In this document: piece after piece, positions 34,802-44,277 of the stretch
Layout: each line of letters opens with the position of its first letter
Position numbering within the stretch: position 1 is the stretch's first letter
Source: Clostridium lundense DSM 17049
GTDB taxonomy: Bacteria > Bacillota > Clostridia > Clostridiales > Clostridiaceae
Direction: 5' to 3'
NCBI RefSeq assembly: GCF_000619945.1
Contig: NZ_JHVC01000015.1
Location: 1-64,000, forward strand
DNA: 64,000 bases
Made by a program: the position numbers and the translations under genes
Notes under the pieces: generated by a model
What the model was told of the DNA's origin: nothing
Databases searched by the model: none
Seen by the model: only the letters and a program-made list of their open reading frames with translations

Positions 34802-36862
34802 TTAAACTTTAAACTTATTTACTATTTCATCCATACCTGAAGCTATACCATTAAGTTTTTCAGCAGTTTTTGTTATATTGTCAATAGATTGAGTTTGCCT
34901 TCCAATAGATGAAGACACCTCTTCAATGCTTGCTGCTGATTGTTGTGATACAGCAGATATTTCTTGTATTGAAATCATTAATTCATCTTTATTTTCATCT
35001 ACATTTTTAATATTATGGGCTAAATTTTGTATTTGAATTAATGTATTATCAATAGATTTTTCAATACGGGCAAATGCCTCGTCAGACTTATCCATTGCCT
35101 CATTTGCTGCGCTTACAGCTTGTATACCATCATCCATAGTAGTTTTTACTGCATTTATTTCCTGTTGTATCTCATTTACAATAAAGCTTATTTCTTTAGT
35201 TGACGTAGATGTTTGTTCCGCTAGTTTTCTTATTTCATCTGCCACTACTGCAAATCCTTTACCACCTTCGCCAGCACGTGCTGCTTCAATAGCTGCATTT
35301 AATGCAAGCAAATTAGTCTGACCTGCAATAGCTTCAATAGTGTTTACTATATTACCTATAGAACCTGATTTATTTGCTAAATTATCTACATTCACTGATA
35401 TCTTATTTGTCACTTCACTATTAATTTTAAATTTCTCATTAAGAATACATAATGCTTCAGAGCCTAGCTTACTCATTTGCTTAGTTTCTTTTGAATTATC
35501 CTTTACAAGAGTATAATTTTCTCCTGCTGCTTTTATTTCTTTTGTAAGATTCTCAAGCTTTTCTACACTTTTTTGTGAATCCTCAGCCTGCTGAACTGCT
35601 CCTTCTTCTATCTCACATGTTGTCTGTGACACAGTATCAATAGATACTAATGTTGTTTGTGATGATGAAAATAACTCTTGTGAATAATTAAATATTTCAC
35701 CAGAACTATTTCTTAATCTCTCTACTATATAAACTAAATTTTTATTTAAATTAATTACTGCATTAATCATGGTGCCTATTTCATCTCTGTGTTCAGAAAA
35801 CTTTTCCAAATCTTTTGTCACATTATGTGACAAATTAAATTGAGAAATACTATTTACATAATTAGTAGCCAATATAATAGGTCTTGAAACTTTTCTTCCC
35901 AAATATAAAGCTATTATTATTGATAAAACACTGCCTAAGACAGAAATACCACAAATCAATAATTTTAACTTAGATATACCATAGAACACCTCTTTTACAG
36001 GTGGTGCAACAGTTAAAGTCCATCCATTAGAAAGCCTAGCATATCCTAATATTTTATCTTGTCCGTTTTTACTCTTATATTTAACATATCCTGATTTATC
36101 TTTTTTTAGTTTCTCACAAACCCCTTTATAAATTCCATTACTAACTGTATTTAGATTATCCTTAATTGTAAAATCTGGATGTACCAAATAATCGTAATTG
36201 CTATTATATAGCACAGCATATCCTGTATTATACACCTTTATATCCTTTATTAGTTTTATGATATCATCAAACTTTAAATCTACCCCAACTACACCTATTA
36301 ATAAACTATCTTTAAATATAGGTACCGTATAAGAAACTGCATTTATATCACCTATAAATGAACTATGTGGATTAGACCATTTACCTTCTTTTCCATTTGA
36401 AGAATCCTTATACCATGACATTGCTTTATTATTTAAATTAAGTATTTCAAAGTTTCCATTCTTTTTAATATCTCCAAAACATACATTATTACTGCTTTCA
36501 GTTAACTGTGGGTTAAAAAGAACATATACTCCTAAATATGATTTATTGCTTCCTGCAGAATTTTTTATTATTGGCATTAAGCTTTCTTTGTATTTTTTCA
36601 TATACTCAGTGTCTTTTTTTGCTTCTTCTGGATTAAAACTACTGCTTATATTGAACGATAAATCATTTATCATGCATTCAGGTTTATTAAAAATCTGATT
36701 TAATTTCTCTGCATTACTCTCACTCATATAAGTTAGTTTTTCTGTTGCTTCTTTATCAATTATATTATTTGCTACATTTAAAGAAACACTGCCTAAAATA
36801 ATAGCTATACCTATGCAACATGCAATAATAGCTATTATAATCTTACTACTTATTTTTTTCAT
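34802..36862 (-). CDS. methyl-accepting chemotaxis protein with dCACHE sensor
   Basis: 686 residues. Membrane helix about 8-30, an extracytoplasmic dCACHE-type sensor (about 35-298; YLGVYVLFNPQL, VSYTVPIFKDSLLIGVVGVDLKF), second helix about 300-322, HAMP, then the signalling hairpin with NLLALNAAIEAARAGEGGKG and IRKLAEQTSTSTKEI. Double-CACHE receptors often bind amino acids or carboxylates. No CheW-binding pentapeptide is seen at the C terminus. Monocistronic. Confidence 0.93.
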   Translation of the reverse strand: MKKISSKIIIAIIACCIGIAIILGSVSLNVANNIIDKEATEKLTYMSESNAEKLNQIFNKPECMINDLSFNISSSFNPEEAKKDTEYMKKYKESLMPIIKNSAGSNKSYLGVYVLFNPQLTESSNNVCFGDIKKNGNFEILNLNNKAMSWYKDSSNGKEGKWSNPHSSFIGDINAVSYTVPIFKDSLLIGVVGVDLKFDDIIKLIKDIKVYNTGYAVLYNSNYDYLVHPDFTIKDNLNTVSNGIYKGVCEKLKKDKSGYVKYKSKNGQDKILGYARLSNGWTLTVAPPVKEVFYGISKLKLLICGISVLGSVLSIIIALYLGRKVSRPIILATNYVNSISQFNLSHNVTKDLEKFSEHRDEIGTMINAVINLNKNLVYIVERLRNSSGEIFNYSQELFSSSQTTLVSIDTVSQTTCEIEEGAVQQAEDSQKSVEKLENLTKEIKAAGENYTLVKDNSKETKQMSKLGSEALCILNEKFKINSEVTNKISVNVDNLANKSGSIGNIVNTIEAIAGQTNLLALNAAIEAARAGEGGKGFAVVADEIRKLAEQTSTSTKEISFIVNEIQQEINAVKTTMDDGIQAVSAANEAMDKSDEAFARIEKSIDNTLIQIQNLAHNIKNVDENKDELMISIQEISAVSQQSAASIEEVSSSIGRQTQSIDNITKTAEKLNGIASGMDEIVNKFKV

Positions 36863-36971
36863 AATTCTACCCTCATTTCACTCGCATTCAAATCATTCCT
36901 ATTATAACCATTTAATTTGGCAAATTCAATATTTTATTGAAAATTTATCGACTTTTTTCTCCAAAATAAAA

Positions 36972-37006
36972 CAACTTTTTATGATGCCCTATTTTATCAT
37001 AAAAAG
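36972..37006 (-). terminator. terminator after the VanS-like kinase gene
   Basis: A stem of about 12 bp (AACTTTTTATGAT with ATCATAAAAAGCT) with a 10-base loop; T-run TTGTTTTATTTT on the minus strand. It ends the glycosyltransferase and two-component operon. Confidence 0.8.
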
Positions 37007-37016
37007 CTGTAAAACC

Positions 37017-38219
37017 TTATAAATCATCCCTATTTAATTCTATATTGATTATAAACTTATTATCTTTACTTTGTGCCCAAATTCTCCCTCCATGCAGTTC
37101 TACTATGCTTCTTGCAATAGCTAGCCCTAATCCTGATCCTGCAGTTTCCGAATTTCTCGATCCATCTGTCCTATAAAATCTATTAAATATTTTTTCTATG
37201 TCTTCTTCTGAAATGCTATGAACCATATTTTCAAAACTTATAATTACATTTTGGCCCTTTTCATGCAAATTTATATTTACATCGCTTCCTTCAACACCAT
37301 ATTTAACAGCATTGCTTATAATATTTTCAAAAACTCTTCCCATTTTATTAGGGTCCACCAATAAATCTACTTTGCTATCTCTAAAATTTTTATTAAATCC
37401 TATATGTCTTTCTTTTGCCTGGATCGAAAGCTCACCTATGCTTTGCTCTATTATTTCTATTATATTAACTTTTACTTTTTCAAGTTTAATGCCACCACTC
37501 TCAAGCTTAGAATACTCAAACAAATCATCTATTAATACCTTTAGTTTTTTCGATTTTTCTAAAGATATCTTTGCATATTTATCTTTATCCTCAAAATTCG
37601 CATTATCATCTGCTGCAAGCTGAATGTATCCGATTAGTGCTGTAAGCGGTGTTCTTAAATCATGAGATACATTTGTTATAAGTTCACTTTTTAATCTTTC
37701 TGCAGCTCTTTCTTCCTCTATTTTATTTTTCAACTCAAGTGACATATTATTTATCTCTTTTGCTAAAATTGCTAATTCATCATGACCTTGCAATTTTATT
37801 CTATAATCTAAGTTTCCTTCAGAAATTATTTTTATACCCGCACATATATTTTTTATATATTCAGCTTTCCTATTAACTAATAAATAAATTATCATTAGTA
37901 TAGTTATGAAATTTGGGAATAAGCGGAAAGAAATAATAATTAAACAAAAAGTTGATACTACTTCTCTTGTTGCATTTTTAAATAATAACTGATTAATCCT
38001 ATTTTTAAATTTTAAATAAATTAATAATATACCTACTATAATTAGTATTTTACCTGATATAATAATACGCATTACGCTTGATACAAACCAAAACATGCCA
38101 TATGACATAATGCTTGATATTACATCTGCAAATATCACTATAGATATAAAACCTAAAATAATAAATAATAGTTCCCTTGTTACACTTCCAAATAGTAATT
38201 CCTTAATTCTATTTTTCAA
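37017..38219 (-). CDS. VanS-like sensor histidine kinase
   Basis: 400 residues. Three or four N-terminal membrane helices (to about 130) with very short external loops, a HAMP-like linker, HisKA with His186 (NVSHDLRTPLTAL) and HATPase_c (NIISNAVKYG, FNRFYRTDGSRN, GSGLGLAI). The near absence of an external domain places it with intramembrane-sensing kinases that react to membrane or wall stress. Its start overlaps the regulator gene by 11 bases. It ends the operon. Confidence 0.88.
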   Translation of the reverse strand: MKNRIKELLFGSVTRELLFIILGFISIVIFADVISSIMSYGMFWFVSSVMRIIISGKILIIVGILLIYLKFKNRINQLLFKNATREVVSTFCLIIISFRLFPNFITILMIIYLLVNRKAEYIKNICAGIKIISEGNLDYRIKLQGHDELAILAKEINNMSLELKNKIEEERAAERLKSELITNVSHDLRTPLTALIGYIQLAADDNANFEDKDKYAKISLEKSKKLKVLIDDLFEYSKLESGGIKLEKVKVNIIEIIEQSIGELSIQAKERHIGFNKNFRDSKVDLLVDPNKMGRVFENIISNAVKYGVEGSDVNINLHEKGQNVIISFENMVHSISEEDIEKIFNRFYRTDGSRNSETAGSGLGLAIARSIVELHGGRIWAQSKDNKFIINIELNRDDL

Positions 38220-38904
38220 TTTTATATCCCACTCCCCATACTACTTTTATGTATTTAGGTTCTTTAGGACTAATCTCAATCTTCTCCCTTATATTTCTTA
38301 TATGTACAGCTACAGTATTATCTGCATTATTAAAAGGTTCCTTCCATACATTATCATAAATTTGCTCCGTACTCATAACTCTGCCTCTATTAAGTGCTAA
38401 AACTTCCAATATAGAAAATTCTAAAGGAGTAAGCCTTACAAATTTTCCCTCAACAAAAACCTCTCTTGAGGCTCTATTTATAATAAGACCATCAATAATT
38501 ATCTCATCCTCATCTTCTTGTTTCCCTTCATTAAAATTAAAACATCTTCTAAGTTGAGATTTTACTCTTGCAGTAAGTTCTAATGGATTAAAAGGCTTAG
38601 TAACATAATCATCAGCTCCAACATTTAACCCCAATATTTTATCGCTATCTTCATTCTTAGCAGAAAGCATAATAATCGGAAGCTTTTTTTCTTCTCTAAT
38701 TTTTAAACAGGTCCTTATTCCATCCAATTTAGGCATCATTATGTCTAAAATTATTAAATCAATATCATTATTCTTAAGTTTTTCTAAGGCTTCAATTCCA
38801 TCACAGGCAGTAATAACCTCTAATCCTTCATTTATTAAATAAATTTCAATTACCTCTCTTATATCTTTTTCATCATCCACTACTAATATGGTATTCTTTT
38901 TCAT
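38209..38904 (-). CDS. VanR/OmpR-family response regulator
   Basis: 231 residues. Receiver domain with Asp10/Asp11, phospho-acceptor Asp54 (IILDIMMPKLDG) and TKPF Lys; a winged-helix domain with LTPLEFSILEVLALNRGRV and HIRNIREKIE. It follows the GT39 gene by 55 bases, so it is probably expressed with the glycosyltransferase genes it may control. A 7-base tandem repeat lies just before its start. Confidence 0.9.
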   Translation of the reverse strand: MKKNTILVVDDEKDIREVIEIYLINEGLEVITACDGIEALEKLKNNDIDLIILDIMMPKLDGIRTCLKIREEKKLPIIMLSAKNEDSDKILGLNVGADDYVTKPFNPLELTARVKSQLRRCFNFNEGKQEDEDEIIIDGLIINRASREVFVEGKFVRLTPLEFSILEVLALNRGRVMSTEQIYDNVWKEPFNNADNTVAVHIRNIREKIEISPKEPKYIKVVWGVGYKIEK

Positions 38905-38928
38905 GGATTATAGCTCCTTTCTTATATC

Positions 38929-38949
38929 CTTCACTCTTCATTCTTCACT
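38929..38949 (-). repeat. tandem 7-base repeats upstream of the response regulator
   Basis: On the minus strand the reading is TGAAGAA, TGAAGAG, TGAAGGA, three 7-base units. They lie 25-45 bases before the regulator start and share TGAAGA with the repeat at 41865-41886. This could be a binding site or merely a microrepeat. Confidence 0.35.
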
Positions 38950-38959
38950 AAAAATCGCT

Positions 38960-40216
38960 CTATTTCTCATCTATGCTTTTTACTCTATAATCTAATTTTT
39001 TACGTCTCTTATCATTAACAGTGTACGCTGCAAATAATATCATTAACGGCATCAAAGGATATGAATATCTTTCAAATGTATAATATGGTAAATATATAAC
39101 ATTAAAATAAATCACCACCATAATCAAAAACTTAAAATTTAAACTTTTATCCTTATATTTTATCATACCATAGAGAGCCCAATATAAAATTACAAGATGA
39201 TAAATAATTACAGAAATATATGATATATTAGCTATCCAATAAAAAGGGGCTCTCCAAAAATAAAAAGTTTTGCCAAATGTATACCAAGCTATATATTTTA
39301 ATGGTTCTTTTTTTCCATAGATCTCTAATCTTTGAAGTCCTGCTTTTATTTCATTTTTATCATTTTCTAAAGGATCTGTTCCTTTTACATAAGGTACTCC
39401 ACAACCCTTGCTCTGATCATAGTTAACAAACGTTCCTTGTAAAAATGGATTTCCAGCAGATTTTGTAAACAAAATTACTCTGTCAAAAGTCTTATAATTT
39501 CTTATCCACCAAGGTATCATGATAATACAAAATATAGTTGTAACTACAATAGTATACTTGACTATTTCACTAAAACTATATTTGTTTTTTATCCACATAA
39601 TTAGAATCAACAGCGGGTACGCAGCAATAGTTGGTCTAAATAAACAGGCAGTTGCCCAAACAATTCCACCCAATACATATAACTTTAAACTTTTCTTTTC
39701 AATTGCATAAATACTTATGTATATTAGAAGTAATAATAAAAATTTAAAGATCACTTCCATTAAAACAAGGTTTGTTGCATAAATTTCAGCTAAATATAAT
39801 GAATCCATAAAACATGCTATTAAAGCCACTTTACTATTAAATACTTTTTCTCCTATTAAAAATAATAAATATAAACTTGCACCTTGTAATATTGCTTGAA
39901 ATATTTTAAATGCTACAATACCATTTATCTTACCGAAAATAGACATAAAAAATGAAAGCACAAAAGTTAATCCTGGCATTATATATACTGTGGACTCTTT
40001 TATATTTTCATAAGATAGTCTATTATTATCTATTAAATTCCATGCGCTTCTAATATATTTTACATCATCATTATTAAATTCTTCTAAACTTCCTAAAAGC
40101 AGTGAATCTCCATAGGCAAATATAGAGAAAATGGCTATACCTATAAAGACTATTTCAATAATTATTAAATATATATTAATCCTTTTCTCTTCATCCATAC
40201 CTTTTAATTCATTCAT
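38960..40216 (-). CDS. GT39/ArnT-like membrane glycosyltransferase
   Basis: 418 residues with about ten membrane helices. The first external loop carries the acidic pair in EEFNNDDVKYIRSAWNL, the catalytic-site pattern of PMT/ArnT-type GT-C enzymes, which use polyprenyl-phosphate sugar donors outside the membrane. TACLFRPTIAAYP and GNPFLQGTF appear later. With the GT2, DUF2304 and ArnE-like genes upstream it would complete a route that builds a lipid-linked sugar, flips it and transfers it to a surface acceptor. Sugar and acceptor unknown. Confidence 0.8.
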   Translation of the reverse strand: MNELKGMDEEKRINIYLIIIEIVFIGIAIFSIFAYGDSLLLGSLEEFNNDDVKYIRSAWNLIDNNRLSYENIKESTVYIMPGLTFVLSFFMSIFGKINGIVAFKIFQAILQGASLYLLFLIGEKVFNSKVALIACFMDSLYLAEIYATNLVLMEVIFKFLLLLLIYISIYAIEKKSLKLYVLGGIVWATACLFRPTIAAYPLLILIMWIKNKYSFSEIVKYTIVVTTIFCIIMIPWWIRNYKTFDRVILFTKSAGNPFLQGTFVNYDQSKGCGVPYVKGTDPLENDKNEIKAGLQRLEIYGKKEPLKYIAWYTFGKTFYFWRAPFYWIANISYISVIIYHLVILYWALYGMIKYKDKSLNFKFLIMVVIYFNVIYLPYYTFERYSYPLMPLMILFAAYTVNDKRRKKLDYRVKSIDEK

Positions 40217-40294
40217 GTACTTTACCTCGTTTATTCTATTATTAAATCATGGCTTTTGATGCTATATTAATATTCTTAGACTGTATACCCTCTC

Positions 40295-40642
40295 CTACTT
40301 CATTCCAACTAAAACAGCTCCTAAAAAAATTAATATAAGTCCAAATATCTTTGCCGTTGTTAAACTATCATTAAATATAGTAACACCTGCAAATGCCCCT
40401 ACAATGTAACATAAACTTTGAAGAGGGTATATTCTACTCAACTGTTCCTTAGACAGTAAATACAGCCAAATAACTGTAGCAAAAACATATATAATTCCGC
40501 CAGAAAATATATAAGGATTAAATAAAGTATTAATTATGCCTTTAAAAGATACTTGAAAATGAACTTTACTCATACCCATCTTCCATAAAACTTGTCCGCA
40601 TACCAACATAAATATATTAATTATCAATAATAAATACGTCAT
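40295..40642 (-). CDS. EmrE/ArnE-like four-helix transporter
   Basis: 115 residues, four membrane helices, of the small multidrug resistance/EamA-like type (GQVLWKMGM; YPLQSLCYIVGAFAGVTIFND; LILIFLGAVLVGMK). ArnE-like members help flip undecaprenyl-phosphate sugars. Its place between a GT2 and a GT39 gene favours a flippase role over drug efflux. SMR proteins of this length usually have a Glu in helix 1, absent here, which also argues against drug export. Three bases separate it from DUF2304. Confidence 0.78.
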   Translation of the reverse strand: MTYLLLIINIFMLVCGQVLWKMGMSKVHFQVSFKGIINTLFNPYIFSGGIIYVFATVIWLYLLSKEQLSRIYPLQSLCYIVGAFAGVTIFNDSLTTAKIFGLILIFLGAVLVGMK

Positions 40643-40645
40643 TTT

Positions 40646-40975
40646 TTACCTTTCTTCAATTCTATCTTTTAACATAGAATTTTCTTGTACTAGTTTTGTT
40701 AATTTTTTTTGCATATTTGAGGTTACTATCATTAAATAAAAAATCATTATTAAGCTAAATATTATACCCATTAAAAACAAAAATGCTGGTGCATAAACTA
40801 TCCCTATAACTTTTGCAAAATACTCTACAATTGTTGAATTCATTGAAAATATCATTAAAATTAAACTTACTAGGATCCACAACAAACCACACTTAAATTC
40901 CAAACTTCTTTTCCGAATAAATATAATACTTATAACTAGGAAAACAAGTGAAATTATAAAACAAAATAAATTCAT
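40646..40975 (-). CDS. DUF2304 membrane protein
   Basis: 109 residues. Three hydrophobic helices then a basic coiled-coil tail (MQKKLTKLVQENSMLKDRIEER). This is the pattern of DUF2304 proteins, which regularly accompany GT2 dolichyl-phosphate-mannose-synthase-like enzymes. Its ATG overlaps the GT2 stop (TAATG), indicating coupled translation and probably a protein complex. Likely a membrane anchor or partner of the GT2 enzyme. Confidence 0.8.
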   Translation of the reverse strand: MNLFCFIISLVFLVISIIFIRKRSLEFKCGLLWILVSLILMIFSMNSTIVEYFAKVIGIVYAPAFLFLMGIIFSLIMIFYLMIVTSNMQKKLTKLVQENSMLKDRIEER

Positions 40976-41691
40976 TATGCCACCCCTCTTTTACTTGGTT
41001 GAATAACTGACGCTAAAGTTACTTTTATCATATAATACGCGGATTTCATCGGTGTTATGGAAGATTTCCCCCCTTGCCTTTTATTCATATTAACGCTGAT
41101 CTCTTTTACATTAAGACCATTTTTCACAGCATACACTATAGTCTCAACTTCTGGATAATCTTGAGGATAGTAATTTGCAAAAAGGCTAATTCCTCTTTTG
41201 TTAACCATTCTATAACCAGAAGTTGTGTCATAATATGAACTCTTACATAAAAAAGACACAAGTTTAGAAAAATATCTTATGCCCAGCTTTCTACAAACAC
41301 TAGGCTTATAATTTGACTTGCAAATAAACCTTGAGCCAATTACCATATCAACGTCACTATCATTAAGTTCATTAGCTAACCTCCCTAAATCCTTTGAGCT
41401 ATGTTGACCATCTCCATCGATCTGTACCGCTGCATCATAACCATTATAAAGTGCATATAAATATCCTGTCTGCACAGCGCCACCAATACCTAAGTTAATA
41501 CCTAAATTTAAAACCTTTGCTCCTGCTCTCTTCGCTTCTAATTCTGTATTATCATTTGAACCATCGTTGATAACTACAACATCAAATTCAACATTACTAC
41601 CTTTTTCAAAATTACTATCTTTAATTTCCCTTACCACTTTATATATATTTTTTTCTTCATTGTAAGCTGGAATTATCGCTAAATACTTCAT
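40975..41691 (-). CDS. GT2 polyprenyl-phosphate glycosyltransferase (DPM1/ArnC-like)
   Basis: 238 residues. N-terminal IPAYNEEKNI, DVVVINDGSND, the DxD-like AAVQIDGDGQHSS and SRFICKSNYKPSVCRKLG mark a GT-A glycosyltransferase that transfers a sugar from a nucleotide donor to polyprenyl phosphate at the inner membrane face. No C-terminal membrane helices are present, which fits the need for the adjacent DUF2304 partner. It is first in a six-gene operon. Confidence 0.87.
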   Translation of the reverse strand: MKYLAIIPAYNEEKNIYKVVREIKDSNFEKGSNVEFDVVVINDGSNDNTELEAKRAGAKVLNLGINLGIGGAVQTGYLYALYNGYDAAVQIDGDGQHSSKDLGRLANELNDSDVDMVIGSRFICKSNYKPSVCRKLGIRYFSKLVSFLCKSSYYDTTSGYRMVNKRGISLFANYYPQDYPEVETIVYAVKNGLNVKEISVNMNKRQGGKSSITPMKSAYYMIKVTLASVIQPSKRGVA

Positions 41692-41864
41692 AATTCTCTC
41701 TCACCCTTTCTTTCAAAACTACAGACAAAAACATTAAGTTTATCTGCAAAATGCTAAAAAAATTATAGTTAATAAAAAACTGCTTCTTGTCTTAATCCAC
41801 TAATTATTTCTTGTTTATACTAATTATTATAAAAACTATTATTAAAGAAACATTTACTAAAATT

Positions 41865-41886
41865 ATGAAGATTTAATGAAGATAAT
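41865..41886. promoter_or_regulatory. 11-base direct repeat upstream of the GT2 operon
   Basis: ATGAAGATTTA and ATGAAGATAAT are adjacent, giving an 11-base period. Two half-sites one helical turn apart are the standard recognition layout of OmpR/VanR-family regulators. It lies about 175 bases before the GT2 start, in the minus-strand promoter region, and shares TGAAGA with the repeat before the response regulator. Confidence 0.4.
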
Positions 41887-41912
41887 TAAGGACTTTACTA
41901 TTTTTCTATATA

Positions 41913-41953
41913 AAAAAGCTCTTCAGTATAAACAATTACACTAAAGAGCTTTA
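41913..41953 (-). terminator. terminator downstream of the SDR gene
   Basis: Arms AAAGCTCTT (41915-41923) and AAGAGCTTT (41944-41952), then TTTTTTATA on the minus strand. It lies about 120 bases beyond the SDR stop. Confidence 0.75.
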
Positions 41954-42069
41954 AATTAATTCTATTTATATTTTCTTTTTAACTCAATTTATTCTGATAA
42001 ATTACTATCTCTATATCATATCCTATTTTATAATTTCTTTCGCTCTAGAAATAAATATTACAGCCTTCT

Positions 42070-42864
42070 CTATTTAGAACAAGCTTCTATCATGATTTGA
42101 TCCATACTTGACTGTAGTATATATCCCCCATCTATTCTCATTACAACTCCAGTAATGAAACTAGATTCTGGCATACAGAAAAATGCTATAGCATTAGACA
42201 CATCACCAACTTCTCCAATTCTTCTAACAGGTGTTTCTTTTATAAATCCCTCTTCAAAAACTTTTAGTGCTCCACTTGTCATTGGAGTTCTTATTATTCC
42301 TGGTTGAATAACATTTACAGTTATTCCATAAGGTCCTAGTTCTTTTGCAAGAGTATATGTCATTCCTACCATTCCTGTTTTAGCAACGGCATAATTAACG
42401 TTTCCTGCAAATCCAAACACCCCACCTAAAGATGAAGATAGAACAATTCTTCCGTAATTATTGGCTTTCATATACTCACCACATGCTTTTACACAATTGA
42501 ATGTTCCATACAAATGAACTTTAATAAGCTTATCCCAATGTTCTTCTGACATTTTAGTTCCTAAAGAAGGAGGTGTTGATATACCAGCATTACTAATAAG
42601 AATATCTATTCTATTATGTTTTATATATATTGCATCCATCACATTTTTCACCATATCACTATCTACAACATCTAGTTTATATGTTTCTGCATATCCCCCA
42701 TTATCTTCAATAAGATTTTTAGTCTCTTCCATTCCCTTTTCATTAATATCAGTGACCATTATCTTAGCTCCTCTTTTGGCTAAGCTTAAACAAATTTCAC
42801 GCCCAATACCTGAACCTCCACCTGTAACTATTGCAATTTGATTTTCTAAATTTTTATTTTCCAT
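42070..42864 (-). CDS. short-chain dehydrogenase/reductase
   Basis: 264 residues, classical SDR. Cofactor loop TGGGSGIG (14-21), structural SNAG (91-94) and the catalytic triad Ser145, Tyr158, Lys162 (YAVAK) are in place. Asp39 after the second beta strand suggests NAD over NADP. The closest look is to 3-oxoacyl-ACP reductase or secondary alcohol dehydrogenases; substrate cannot be told. It is divergent from a LuxR-type regulator with 244 bases between, so that regulator may control it. Confidence 0.88.
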   Translation of the reverse strand: MENKNLENQIAIVTGGGSGIGREICLSLAKRGAKIMVTDINEKGMEETKNLIEDNGGYAETYKLDVVDSDMVKNVMDAIYIKHNRIDILISNAGISTPPSLGTKMSEEHWDKLIKVHLYGTFNCVKACGEYMKANNYGRIVLSSSLGGVFGFAGNVNYAVAKTGMVGMTYTLAKELGPYGITVNVIQPGIIRTPMTSGALKVFEEGFIKETPVRRIGEVGDVSNAIAFFCMPESSFITGVVMRIDGGYILQSSMDQIMIEACSK

Positions 42865-43108
42865 GTAGTACCAATCCTTTCTAAAAATAAAATTTAATTT
42901 CAGATATTTTTCATCTTACTTAAATTATCTTAAAAATTTCATTCTATTACCATCGGTCACATTTATTAAAAATCTAATACTTTCTACCTATTTTAATCTG
43001 TATTTTATAGACAAAATTTGATAAAAATTTCACTTTCACTTATTAAAATATAAAATTTTTTATGGTATACTTTTCATATATAATTAACCAAAGAGGAGAA
43101 CGTGTATA

Positions 43109-44188
43109 ATGAGAACTCAGATTTCTAATAAAGATTATGATAAAATATTAAATTTTACTTTCCAATTACAAGAAATGAACTACAACTTTATAAATAGTGT
43201 ACTAAATTCATTATCACAAATATTTGAATTTTATCATCTTACTTTCTTGTTATTTGATGAAAATCTCCATATTAAAGGTTTAGAAGGTCTTAATATGAAT
43301 GATAGTTTATTTTTAATTTATAAAGACTATTATCACAAAACAGATATATTCTATCCTCAAAAATATATAAATTATCATTCAAATTCATCTATCCTAATTA
43401 CAGATTTAATGTCTTATAAGGAATATGAAAAAACTGAATACTATAATGATTTCTTAAGTAATCAAAATCTTTATTTTGAAATTGCCCTCCCTTTAAAGAA
43501 TAATAATAAATTATTAGGCGGCATTGGTATATTTAAAGGAAAAGATGATAAGATTTTTACTAAACAGGAAATTGCTATGTTAAATACTATCAACAAACTA
43601 ATTTCTTATAAATTAGATAATATTTTAACTATTGATAAAATAACTATGGAGAAACAAATATTTAAAAATTGTATGGAACAACCATCTTCTGCCATAATAA
43701 TACTCGATAGTGACTATAAAGTTTTTCATTACAATGACACTTTAAAAGAGATTTGCTGCAAAATAACTAAAGAAATGTTATTTCCTAATGCACTACAAAA
43801 ACTTAGAACTACAATAGCATCAAATATAATTAATTGTATGCACAATAATAACCACTATATAGATATATACCTTAATTTATATAATTTAAAAATAATATCA
43901 ACATCACTTCCTAGTATTATAAATACATTTGAAACTTTTTATATAGTATACATTGATAAAATTCCAAATTCTTATGAAATGTTTTCACAAAAATATAGCT
44001 TAACAAAACGAGAATTAGAAATTACCACTCTTATCTTAGAAGGTTATACTAATAAAGAAATATCTAATAAACTATTTATAAGCCCCCATACTGTAAAAAC
44101 CCATATAGAAAATATATTTAAAAAAGTTAATGTTAATAATAGGATATCTTTAATTTCTAAAACAACTAATTTTTCTCATGAAAAATAG
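43109..44188 (+). CDS. LuxR-type regulator with GAF/PAS-like sensor region
   Basis: 359 residues. An N-terminal GAF-like region (about 15-175) and a PAS-like segment (about 185-275) precede a LuxR/GerE helix-turn-helix (about 296-355; LTKRELEITTLILEGYTNKEI, HTVKTHIENIFKK). No receiver domain, so it probably senses a small molecule directly. AGAGGAG precedes the ATG. Divergent from the SDR gene. Confidence 0.85.
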   Translation: MRTQISNKDYDKILNFTFQLQEMNYNFINSVLNSLSQIFEFYHLTFLLFDENLHIKGLEGLNMNDSLFLIYKDYYHKTDIFYPQKYINYHSNSSILITDLMSYKEYEKTEYYNDFLSNQNLYFEIALPLKNNNKLLGGIGIFKGKDDKIFTKQEIAMLNTINKLISYKLDNILTIDKITMEKQIFKNCMEQPSSAIIILDSDYKVFHYNDTLKEICCKITKEMLFPNALQKLRTTIASNIINCMHNNNHYIDIYLNLYNLKIISTSLPSIINTFETFYIVYIDKIPNSYEMFSQKYSLTKRELEITTLILEGYTNKEISNKLFISPHTVKTHIENIFKKVNVNNRISLISKTTNFSHEK

Positions 44189-44224
44189 ACTAGCCGCTAA
44201 ACTCACAGCTAGTCTATTTTAAAA
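44182..44224 (+). terminator. terminator of the LuxR-type gene
   Basis: AAAATAGACTAGC (44182-44194) pairs with GCTAGTCTATTTT (44208-44220). The stem includes the stop codon of the gene. It also can serve the minus strand. Confidence 0.85.
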
Positions 44225-44277
44225 CTACATATAAATAAACTATAATTTAAGCAAAGAAAACAAAATGAAAGGCGCAT

